From: SLJM01 sp964415785
GTDB lineage: Bacteria > Myxococcota_A > Bradymonadia > Bradymonadales > Bradymonadaceae
NCBI GenBank assembly: GCA_964415785.1
Contig: CAYQBU010000107.1
Span: forward strand, 1-13,583
Reading direction: 5' to 3'
DNA: 13,583 nucleotides
Below the pieces are notes generated by a model. The model saw nothing but the letters and a program-made list of their open reading frames with translations, had not been told where the DNA came from and searched no databases. Positions 7,064-12,891 of this stretch are shown here, piece after piece. Both the position numbers and the translations under genes were made by a program. Position 1 is the stretch's first letter. Each line of letters starts with the position of its first letter.

Positions 7064-7813
7064 TCACACCCGCAAATTCTGAATGATCGCACTTTGGGTG
7101 TCGTGCATCGCCTGCGAAAATTGGCTCGTCATCTGAAAGAGCTGATTCATCTGCTGGAGCTGCGTCTGCACCGTCATCATCATCGTGTTTCGATCCTCGG
7201 GATCGAGATCGCTGAGCTCATCCATAAAGGCGTCTGGATCCGTGGCCAGCATATTAACCAACTCCTCCATGTCATGCTCTGCTTGCTCCACCTCTCCGCT
7301 GCCATCGACCTCACCGCTATCGACCTCGCCGTCCGTGCCCGATGACGCTCCCACCGCCTCGGCCGCCCTTTCGCTCATCCGCAAATTGTCGATCTTGTCC
7401 GCATCCATCCCTCCCATGCTGATCTGGTTGGGGTTTTCCACCGTCCCAAACTGGGCATAACTATCGCTCACCCGGTTGTGGAGACCCTCGATCGCCGCCT
7501 CCACCTTCTCCATGATTTGTTCACCGCCCACCTTCAACCCCATCCCCGATGGGATGTCTTCGATCAGGCCGTGCAAATTGCTCAACTCCCGTTCCAACCC
7601 CCGGAGCTCTGACTGCATCGCCATTTTTTCGCCGGGATCACTGGTGCCCTCGATCTGGGCCTTTAGATCGGACATCCGCTCCGAAAAACTGCCCTGTACC
7701 TGGTGGAAATGATCTTTGAGCTGCGAATCCAACCTGTCCAGATTACTCGTGTCCGGATTCACAATCACATATTGTTCCGTCTGCCCGCTACCAACGCCGC
7801 CAACACCTGCCAT
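7064..7813 (-). CDS. Coiled-coil protein with a type III needle-like C-terminus
   Basis: A 249-residue protein with no Cys, no Trp, no signal peptide and no membrane segment, rich in Met, Gln and acidic residues. Residues ~24-85 and ~98-120 look like amphipathic helices, 155-180 is a Gly/Ser/Asp/Glu-rich linker, and ~181-249 is helical. The last residues, SAIIQNLRV, nearly match the conserved end of the type III secretion needle subunits MxiH and PrgI as I recall them (DAAIIQNFR). Aligned without gaps back from that point, the preceding helix has a similar Gln/Ser-rich character. Needle subunits are only ~80 residues, so this would carry a ~170-residue extension. It could instead be a translocator or an unrelated coiled-coil protein. 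The start is ATG 7813, chosen because AGGGAGG lies 5 bp upstream; the frame extends to GTG 7861 without such a site. The next gene is a TPR chaperone-like protein. Confidence 0.82.
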   Translation of the reverse strand: MAGVGGVGSGQTEQYVIVNPDTSNLDRLDSQLKDHFHQVQGSFSERMSDLKAQIEGTSDPGEKMAMQSELRGLERELSNLHGLIEDIPSGMGLKVGGEQIMEKVEAAIEGLHNRVSDSYAQFGTVENPNQISMGGMDADKIDNLRMSERAAEAVGASSGTDGEVDSGEVDGSGEVEQAEHDMEELVNMLATDPDAFMDELSDLDPEDRNTMMMTVQTQLQQMNQLFQMTSQFSQAMHDTQSAIIQNLRV

Positions 7814-7818
7814 TCTCG

Positions 7819-7825
7819 CCTCCCT
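7819..7825 (-). promoter_or_regulatory. Strong Shine-Dalgarno deciding the start of the needle-like gene
   Basis: AGGGAGG on the minus strand, 5 bp before ATG 7813. It removes 16 residues from the longer reading that starts at GTG 7861, so the protein begins MAGVGGVGSGQ. A site this close to consensus suggests high expression, as expected for a polymerising or abundantly secreted protein. Confidence 0.8.
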
Positions 7826-7932
7826 GTTAAAGAGCTGATGTTCACCCATCGTTTTCGCCACGATTGTTCCTCTCTTTTATTATCGCCAGACTCCTGACAA
7901 TCTTTCGTCGCTTTCTCCATTTTGCCCCGATC
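7826..7932. promoter_or_regulatory. Divergent intergenic region between needle-like gene and helicase
   Basis: The gap between ATG 7813 (minus) and GTG 7946 (plus) must hold promoters for both directions. It is AT-richer than its surroundings (around 7875-7920). On the minus strand a GATAAT hexamer lies at about 7878-7884, but no -35 at proper spacing was found; on the plus strand CTGACA (about 7893-7898) lacks a convincing -10. No operator palindrome was seen. The call rests on gene orientation. Confidence 0.35.
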
Positions 7933-7945
7933 AGCAGGTGTGGAT

Positions 7946-9955
7946 GTGAAAAAATACAAGCTCAATCGAAGCCGCGGCGCCCCCACCGGACTGGACCTGG
8001 AAGAACACCTCAATCCCCAGCAACACCAGGTGGTCACCGCCGGATCCGGGCCTCTACTCGTCATTGCCGGCGCCGGCTCCGGCAAAACCCACACCCTCAC
8101 CTACCGCATGGCCCACCTCGTCGATCGCGGCGTCGACCCCGAGCGCATCATGCTCTTGACCTTCACCAACCGCGCCGCTCGCTCCATGACCACCAAGGCC
8201 TCCCAACTTCTGGGGATCAACGTCACCCGCCTATGGAGCGGCACCTTCCACTCCACGGCCAACCGCATCCTCCGCCAACGCGCCAAGCTCCTCGGCTATC
8301 CCGACGACTACTCCATCATCGATCGCGAAGATGCCACCACCCTCATGAAAGCCTGTCTCAGCGACGCCGACGTCGGCCACCTCGACGAGCGCTTCCCCAG
8401 CCCCAAGAGCCTGGTCAACCTCTTTAGCTTCGCCCGCAACACCGGCCGCTCCATCGCTTCATCCCTGGACAAACGCTCCCCCTATTTCTCCCACCTTGCA
8501 CAACCCATCGAGCAGGTTCTTGGCCTCTACCAGGTCCGCAAAAAAGAGATGGGCCTCATGGATTTTGACGACCTCCTCGACAACTGGCACACACTTTTGA
8601 CCAACCACGACGAGGTCCGTCACCAATTGGCCACCCGCTTCGAACACCTCTTGGTCGACGAATACCAGGACACCAACCACCTCCAGGGCGCGATCATCGA
8701 TCTCATGGCCTCTGTGCACCAAAACCTGATGGTCGTCGGCGACGACTGCCAATCCATCTACGGATTCCGCGGCGCCAGCGACAAAAACATCCTCCAATTT
8801 CCCGACCGCTTTCCCGACTGCCAGGACTTTCGCCTGGAGATCAACTATCGCTCCACCCCCCAGGTTTTGGAGCTCGCCAATCGCTCCATCGCCCACAACG
8901 AATTGCAATTCGAAAAGACCCTTCGCGCCCACCGCGGCGATGGCCCCATGCCCGCCCACGTCCACCTCTCGGACGCCAACCAACAGGCCGCCTTCGTCTG
9001 CCAGCGCATCCTTGAACTCCTCGACGAGGGGCTGACCCTCGACGATATCGCCGTCCTCTACCGCTCCCACCACCACTCCATGGAGCTCCAGGTGGAGATG
9101 ACCCACTGCAATATCCCATATGTCGTCCGATCGGGACTTCGCTTCTTTGAGCAAGCCCATATCAAGGACGCCCTCTCCTACCTTCGCTTTCTCTACAATA
9201 GCCGCGACGAGCTCTCCTTTCTTCGCCTCGTCCGCCAGTGGTACGGCATCGGTCAGAAACGAGCTGACCAACTCTGGCTCTACCTCTCCAACCAAAGTGA
9301 CCCCCTCGCGGCCGTCGACGACGAACGCCTCCAAGAGCAACTCCCCAGCCGCGCCGCCGGATCCTGGTCCAAAGCCGCCAAACTCCTCGCCGATCTTCGC
9401 CAACAGCGCCTCGCCGAAAGCCCCGACACCCTCCTGGAGACCCTCCTCGATAGCCCCTTTAAGGACCATATCCAGTCCAGCTACGAGAAGGCCGACAACC
9501 GCATTCAGGACCTCGAACAACTGGCCAACTACGCCTCCCAATACGGATCGCTCGACGAATTTCTCGGCGAAATCGCGCTACTTTCCGGGGTCTCCGGCCA
9601 GGAGATCGGGGTTGGAGAAGCCGAAGAGGAGACGGACTACGTCACCCTCAGTTCTGTCCATCAATCCAAGGGCCTGGAGTGGAAAGCGGTCTTCATCCTC
9701 AACCTCGCCCACGGTGAATTTCCCCATCGCCGCTCCATGGACGAGGAGGGCGGCCTCGAAGAAGAGCGGCGCCTCTTCTACGTCGCCTCCACCCGCGCTC
9801 GCGACGAGCTCTATCTATGTCACCCCGTCACCTATAGCAGCCGAGGGTCGGGACCCGTTGTTCAACGCGAATCGCACTTCGTGGAGGAACTGCGCGATCA
9901 GGCCCGTCTCGACGGCCTGGATCTCCCCTTTGAGGACTGGCGTATCGAGGGATAA
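7946..9955 (+). CDS. Rep/UvrD-family ATP-dependent DNA helicase (SF1A)
   Basis: A 669-residue superfamily 1A 3'-5' DNA helicase used in repair or replication restart. All diagnostic motifs are present in order: Q motif LNPQQHQ (22-28), Walker A GAGSGKT (42-48), Ia LTFTNRAARSM, II VDEYQDT (D238-E239), III VVGDDCQSIYGFRGA, IV INYRST, V SSVHQSKGLEWKAV, and VI EERRLFYVASTRAR (606-619). The length is close to E. coli Rep (~670) and shorter than UvrD (~720), and no nuclease domain follows, so a RecB/AddA protein is unlikely. Rep, PcrA and UvrD cannot be separated here. The start is taken as GTG 7946 because AGG at 7936-7938 lies 7 bp upstream and the protein then begins MKKYKLNRS; TTG 7922 and GTG 7940 are possible alternatives. 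It is divergent from the needle-like gene and probably has its own promoter. Confidence 0.95.
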   Translation: MKKYKLNRSRGAPTGLDLEEHLNPQQHQVVTAGSGPLLVIAGAGSGKTHTLTYRMAHLVDRGVDPERIMLLTFTNRAARSMTTKASQLLGINVTRLWSGTFHSTANRILRQRAKLLGYPDDYSIIDREDATTLMKACLSDADVGHLDERFPSPKSLVNLFSFARNTGRSIASSLDKRSPYFSHLAQPIEQVLGLYQVRKKEMGLMDFDDLLDNWHTLLTNHDEVRHQLATRFEHLLVDEYQDTNHLQGAIIDLMASVHQNLMVVGDDCQSIYGFRGASDKNILQFPDRFPDCQDFRLEINYRSTPQVLELANRSIAHNELQFEKTLRAHRGDGPMPAHVHLSDANQQAAFVCQRILELLDEGLTLDDIAVLYRSHHHSMELQVEMTHCNIPYVVRSGLRFFEQAHIKDALSYLRFLYNSRDELSFLRLVRQWYGIGQKRADQLWLYLSNQSDPLAAVDDERLQEQLPSRAAGSWSKAAKLLADLRQQRLAESPDTLLETLLDSPFKDHIQSSYEKADNRIQDLEQLANYASQYGSLDEFLGEIALLSGVSGQEIGVGEAEEETDYVTLSSVHQSKGLEWKAVFILNLAHGEFPHRRSMDEEGGLEEERRLFYVASTRARDELYLCHPVTYSSRGSGPVVQRESHFVEELRDQARLDGLDLPFEDWRIEG

Positions 9956-9957
9956 TG

Positions 9958-9971
9958 CCTTGACACCAAGG
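9958..9971 (+). other. Small hairpin just after the helicase stop
   Basis: CCTTG (9958-9962) pairs with CAAGG (9967-9971) around a 4-base loop, followed at once by the palindrome CCTCGAGG (9974-9981). No U-run follows, so this is at best part of a weak or factor-assisted terminator or a mRNA 3'-end stabiliser. Confidence 0.3.
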
Positions 9972-10042
9972 GGCCTCGAGGGCATCTTTACGGGCGCCAA
10001 GACCATTCCTTTTTCCAAACCTTCTAATGCCGTGCGGTGTCT

Positions 10043-10204
10043 ATGCTCGCCCTCTCGATCGTCGTCCTCTCCGCTGTCCTCGCCACCGGCCTCGCCGCCC
10101 TTGGCCTTCGCCTCTTTTTCCGCTTCCTCGATCCCGGCCACGGCCCCCAGCCCTCGATGGCTGAGTCCATGGCTGCCACCGAGGAGATCCCCGCTGGCGA
10201 ATAA
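10043..10204 (+). CDS. Possible 53-residue single-span membrane protein
   Basis: A short open frame between the helicase and dapA. Residues 1-26 are an uninterrupted hydrophobic stretch (ALSIVVLSAVLATGLAALGL), closed by R23/R27 and followed by a Pro/Gly turn and an acidic tail (MAESMAATEEIPAGE). This is the layout of a small inner-membrane protein with a cytoplasmic or periplasmic tail. Codons end mostly in C or G, like the neighbours, and the stop lies 36 bp before dapA, so co-transcription with dapAB is possible. Against it: there is no clear Shine-Dalgarno, Leu/Ala/Val-rich frames arise by chance in such GC-rich DNA, and I recognise no family. The function is unknown. The remaining gap (9956-10042) shows only the small hairpin described separately. 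Confidence 0.5.
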   Translation: MLALSIVVLSAVLATGLAALGLRLFFRFLDPGHGPQPSMAESMAATEEIPAGE

Positions 10205-10240
10205 GCCCCCAATCCCTCTTTTGACCACAAGGTAGAGCCC

Positions 10241-11131
10241 ATGTCCTTCTCCCCCCAAGGTGCCTTTACCGCCCTGATCACCCCTTTCGACGACCGCGGC
10301 CAGATCGACCACGACGCCCTTCGCGACCTGGTGCAGCGCCAGATCGACGGCGGCATCGATGGCCTCGTCCCCTGCGGCACCACCGGTGAAGCGGCCACCA
10401 TGTCGAACGCCGAATGCCTGGCCGTGATCGAAACCGTCGTCGACGAGGCCGACGGACGGGTCCCCATCATCGCCGGCACCGGCTCCAACGACACCGCCAA
10501 GACCGTCGCCTTCACCAAGAAGGTCGCCGCCATCGATGGCGTCGACGCCGCCCTGGTCGTCACCCCCTACTACAACAAGCCCGGCCAACCCGAGCTGTTG
10601 CGCCACTTCCAGACCGTCGCCGACGACGGCGGCCTCCCCGTCGTCCTCTACAACGTCCCCGGCCGCACCGCCGTCAGCCTCACCTCCGACACCATCGCCC
10701 AACTGGCGACCCACGACCAGATCATCGCCGTCAAAGAGGCCTCCGCCGACATGGCCCTCGACAGCGCCATCGTCGCCTCTACCCCCGACGACTTCGCGCT
10801 GCTCTCCGGCGACGACTTCACCACCCTTCCCCTGCTCTCCGTCGGCGGCGTGGGTTGCGTCTCCGTGGCCTCCAACCTCATCCCCTCTAAAATGAGCCAG
10901 CTCTGCGCCCTGGCCAACCAGGGCGACTTCGCCGCCGCCCGCAACATTCACCTGCCACTCCAGAGCCTGGCCGACGCCCTCTTTGAAAAGACCAACCCCA
11001 TCCCCGTCAAGGCCGCCGCCAGCCTCCTGGGCCTCTGCGACGTCCACCTTCGTCCGCCGCTCTACGCTCCCGACGACGCCTTCATGGATGCCCTCCAGGC
11101 CTTCCTCAACGACCACCCCCTCCTCGACTAA
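10241..11131 (+). CDS. dapA: 4-hydroxy-tetrahydrodipicolinate synthase
   Basis: This enzyme condenses pyruvate with aspartate-4-semialdehyde, the first committed step to diaminopimelate (peptidoglycan) and lysine, in the cytoplasm. At 296 residues it has the usual length. Key residues of the class I aldolase TIM barrel are in place: GTTGE with T47/T48, VVTPYYNKP with Y110 (the Tyr contributed by the neighbouring subunit), LYNVPGRT with Y137 and R142, and the Schiff-base lysine K165 in IIAVKEAS. SGDD and GGVGCVSVASN follow as expected. The ATG is preceded by AAGGTAGAG. dapB follows 30 bp later on the same strand, so the two form an operon, possibly with the small membrane frame upstream. No attenuator or lysine riboswitch fold is evident in the 36-bp leader after that frame. 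The related NAL and KDG aldolases are less likely given the residues and the dapB neighbour. Confidence 0.97.
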   Translation: MSFSPQGAFTALITPFDDRGQIDHDALRDLVQRQIDGGIDGLVPCGTTGEAATMSNAECLAVIETVVDEADGRVPIIAGTGSNDTAKTVAFTKKVAAIDGVDAALVVTPYYNKPGQPELLRHFQTVADDGGLPVVLYNVPGRTAVSLTSDTIAQLATHDQIIAVKEASADMALDSAIVASTPDDFALLSGDDFTTLPLLSVGGVGCVSVASNLIPSKMSQLCALANQGDFAAARNIHLPLQSLADALFEKTNPIPVKAAASLLGLCDVHLRPPLYAPDDAFMDALQAFLNDHPLLD

Positions 11132-11151
11132 CCCCTCCTCTTCTACCCTCC

Positions 11152-11155
11152 GGAG
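11152..11155 (+). promoter_or_regulatory. Shine-Dalgarno of dapB
   Basis: GGAG lies 6 bp before ATG 11162 in the 30-bp dapA-dapB spacer. It fixes the dapB start and shows that dapB is translated from its own site in the dapA message. Confidence 0.65.
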
Positions 11156-11161
11156 TGGCCC

Positions 11162-11953
11162 ATGTCCGACGCCCCTCAATCGCTCGCCATCATCGGTGCC
11201 GCCGGCCGAATGGGCGCATCATTGCTGGCCAATGTCGCACCCAGGGTGCGACAAGAGGCCGTACTGGCGGTCATTTCCAGCGATAAGTCCCTGACCGTCG
11301 GCCCCCAGAATTTGGACACCACATCGAGGCTCGACGCTGTGGCATCCGTCGATGTGGCCATCGATTTTTCCAGCCCTCAGGGGGCCGTGAATGCTGCCAT
11401 CGCCTGTGGCCACCATGGGGTGCCGCTGGTCTCCGGGACCACCGGGCTCTCTGCCGAGCAACAAGAACGCGTCGACAAGGCCACGGCCTCCATCCCCTAT
11501 CTCTACGCCGCCAATTTCTCGGTGGGCGTCAATCTCTTGTCCCACCTCGTGGAAAAGGCAGCCTCTGCCTTTGGCGACCAGGTCGATATCGAGATCTTTG
11601 AGGCCCATCACCGCCACAAGGTCGACGCCCCCTCGGGCACCGCCAAGATGCTGGGTAGAGCCGCCGCTCGCGGCCGGGAACTGCAGCTCGATGACGTCGC
11701 CACCTGGGCCCGCCAGGGCCATACCGGCGAGCGCAGCGACGACGAGATCGGCTTCCAGGTGCTTCGCGGCGGCGACATCGTCGGCGAACATACCGCCTAT
11801 TTCTGCGTCGACGGCGAGCGCATCGAGTTGAGTCACCGCGCCACCGACCGCGGCATCTTCGCCCGCGGCGCGCTCCGCGCCGCCCAGTGGCTCGGCGACC
11901 AGGCCCCGGGACGCTACGATATGAGCGACGTGCTCTTCGGCGACGCCTCCTGA
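11162..11953 (+). CDS. dapB: 4-hydroxy-tetrahydrodipicolinate reductase
   Basis: This enzyme reduces the DapA product with NAD(P)H to tetrahydrodipicolinate, in the cytoplasm. At 263 residues it has the normal length. Visible features are the dinucleotide loop GAAGRMG (12-18), VAIDFSSPQGAV (65-76), SGTTGLS (91-97), NFSVGVNLL (118-126) and the family signature EAHHRHKVDAPSGTA (147-161), with catalytic H149 and K153. The C-terminal VLRGGDIVGEHTAYF and ELSHRATDR are typical of the tetramerisation/substrate domain. It is the second gene of a dapA-dapB operon. Residues 24-31 (NVAPRVRQ) are encoded by a perfect 10-bp inverted repeat; they fall in the loop between the first helix and second strand, where the family varies in length. 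The gene ends convergently, 21 bp from the enoyl-CoA hydratase gene. Confidence 0.97.
   Translation: MSDAPQSLAIIGAAGRMGASLLANVAPRVRQEAVLAVISSDKSLTVGPQNLDTTSRLDAVASVDVAIDFSSPQGAVNAAIACGHHGVPLVSGTTGLSAEQQERVDKATASIPYLYAANFSVGVNLLSHLVEKAASAFGDQVDIEIFEAHHRHKVDAPSGTAKMLGRAAARGRELQLDDVATWARQGHTGERSDDEIGFQVLRGGDIVGEHTAYFCVDGERIELSHRATDRGIFARGALRAAQWLGDQAPGRYDMSDVLFGDAS
11233..11253. repeat. Perfect 10-bp inverted repeat inside dapB
   Basis: The left arm TGTCGCACCC (11233-11242) and right arm GGGTGCGACA (11244-11253) are exact reverse complements around a single A. The last 16 bases (11238-11253) recur exactly at 13089-13104 in prmA, in a different reading frame. A near 10-bp arm pair with a 1-bp centre looks more like a protein-binding site or dispersed palindrome than an RNA hairpin. 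Confidence 0.75.
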
Positions 11954-11974
11954 GCCTGGTCTCATCATCCCCGC

Positions 11975-12757
11975 TTATTTGCCTTTCCACTCCGGCTCGC
12001 GCTTCGCCATAAAGGCCATGATCCCCTCTGCCGCATCTTGGGCCAGAGTGTTGATCGTCAACTCGCTATGCAGGGCACGCAGGGCCTCTTCAAAGCCCAT
12101 ATCCTGCGTATCGTAGAAGGCGCGGCGCCCCAGACCGAGCACGGCCGGCGAAAACGAGGCCACACGCTCCACGAGGGCGTCCACCTCCTCATCGAGCTTG
12201 CCCTCCTCGGCCACCCGGTTGACCACGCCGATCTCCAGCGCTCGCTGAGCGCCGATCCGCTCTCCCGTGAGCATCAGCTCCATGGCGTGCTTTCGCTGCA
12301 AATTGCGCTGAATCACCGCCGTGATCATCATCGGGAATAGCCCCACCTTGATCTCCGGGGTCCCGAAGCTGGCGTCATGGGACGCCACGACCAGATCGCA
12401 GTGCAGGGCCAACCCAAACCCACCGCCCAGTGCCTTTCCATTGACCCGGGCAATGATCGGCGCCTGAGAGCGATTCATGGCCACCAGCATATCCGCGAAG
12501 CCACCGCGCCCCTTGTGCATCCCCAGCGGACCGCCGCCGGACTGCTGATCGCCGAGATCTCCGCCCGACGAAAAGGCCTTATCGCCGGCACCGGTCAGCA
12601 CAATCGCCCGCAACTGCTCCTCCGAGCCGAGCTCCCGAAACGCGTCGGTCAACGCCTTAACCGTCCCCTGAGACAGCGCGTTGCGCCGCTGAGGCCGATC
12701 AATGGTCACCGTCGCCACCGTCTCACCGCGCTCAATCTTTATCGGTTGTTCTGACAT
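11975..12757 (-). CDS. Enoyl-CoA hydratase/isomerase (crotonase) family protein
   Basis: A 260-residue crotonase-fold enzyme that hydrates or isomerises an enoyl-CoA during fatty acid or branched amino acid breakdown. The oxyanion-hole segments FSSGGDL (62-68) and GKALGGGFGLALHCDLV (107-123) are present. Both catalytic glutamates of true hydratases are in place: E135 in FGTPEIKVGLFP and E160 in AMELMLTGERI. A hydratase is therefore favoured over an isomerase or dehalogenase. Methylglutaconyl-CoA hydratase (LiuC) is one candidate, but the acyl-CoA cannot be told from sequence. The usual GGTQRL loop is replaced by MMITAVIQRNL (143-153). AAGGA (12765-12769) lies 7 bp before the ATG, supporting this start. 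It is convergent with dapB and divergent from prmA, so it is transcribed alone. A tandem 11-bp repeat sits directly upstream. Confidence 0.94.
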   Translation of the reverse strand: MSEQPIKIERGETVATVTIDRPQRRNALSQGTVKALTDAFRELGSEEQLRAIVLTGAGDKAFSSGGDLGDQQSGGGPLGMHKGRGGFADMLVAMNRSQAPIIARVNGKALGGGFGLALHCDLVVASHDASFGTPEIKVGLFPMMITAVIQRNLQRKHAMELMLTGERIGAQRALEIGVVNRVAEEGKLDEEVDALVERVASFSPAVLGLGRRAFYDTQDMGFEEALRALHSELTINTLAQDAAEGIMAFMAKREPEWKGK

Positions 12758-12770
12758 CTTCGCATCCTTT

Positions 12771-12792
12771 TTGCTATAGATTTGCTATAGAT
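12771..12792. repeat. Tandem 11-bp repeat upstream of the enoyl-CoA hydratase gene
   Basis: TTGCTATAGAT occurs twice head to tail (12771-12781, 12782-12792), followed by a partial third unit (CGCTAT). Each copy contains the palindrome CTATAG. On the minus strand the repeat supplies two TATAGC hexamers; one has a TTGGAT -35-like hexamer 18 bp upstream, so promoter and operator could overlap here. It lies 1 bp from the ribosome-binding site of the hydratase gene, which would make the leader very short. Confidence 0.6.
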
Positions 12793-12807
12793 CGCTATCC
12801 AATCCCA

Positions 12808-12824
12808 GTGCTCCTTTTCAGCAC
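12808..12824. other. Short hairpin in the hydratase-prmA divergent region
   Basis: GTGCT (12808-12812) pairs with AGCAC (12820-12824) around a 7-base loop. It is too short for a confident terminator and has no T-run. It could be an operator half-site pair in the divergent promoter region. Apart from it and the tandem repeat, the 12758-12891 gap shows nothing clear. Confidence 0.25.
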
Positions 12825-12891
12825 GGGGCGCGTCGCCTTGTTAGTAAATACTCACCACCCCACCGAAAATCAACACCAGGTCCTCAAAACC

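Noticed and set aside
7814..7861. N-terminal 16-residue extension of the needle-like protein from GTG 7861
   Set aside because: The ATG at 7813 has AGGGAGG at 5 bp, while GTG 7861 lacks a comparable ribosome site; the extension is probably untranslated leader.
8459..9541. A 360-residue minus-strand frame inside the helicase gene
   Set aside because: Opposes ordered SF1 helicase motifs and has the same biased Val/Gly/Glu shadow composition.
9960..9988. A perfect TTGACA hexamer just after the helicase stop, considered as a promoter for the small membrane frame and dapAB
   Set aside because: At 17 bp spacing the -10 candidate is CATCTT (3 of 6), and the hexamer is part of the CCTTG/CAAGG hairpin; too weak to list as a promoter.
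9815..11179. A 454-residue open frame on the minus strand opposite the helicase end and dapA
   Set aside because: Low-complexity Gly/Val/Glu/Asp sequence without motifs, covering unmistakable dapA on the other strand; an antisense shadow of GC-rich codon use.
12038..12754. Two plus-strand frames (100 and 125 residues) opposite the enoyl-CoA hydratase gene
   Set aside because: Arg/His/Leu-rich sequences without motifs on the reverse of a gene with both catalytic glutamates; shadows.
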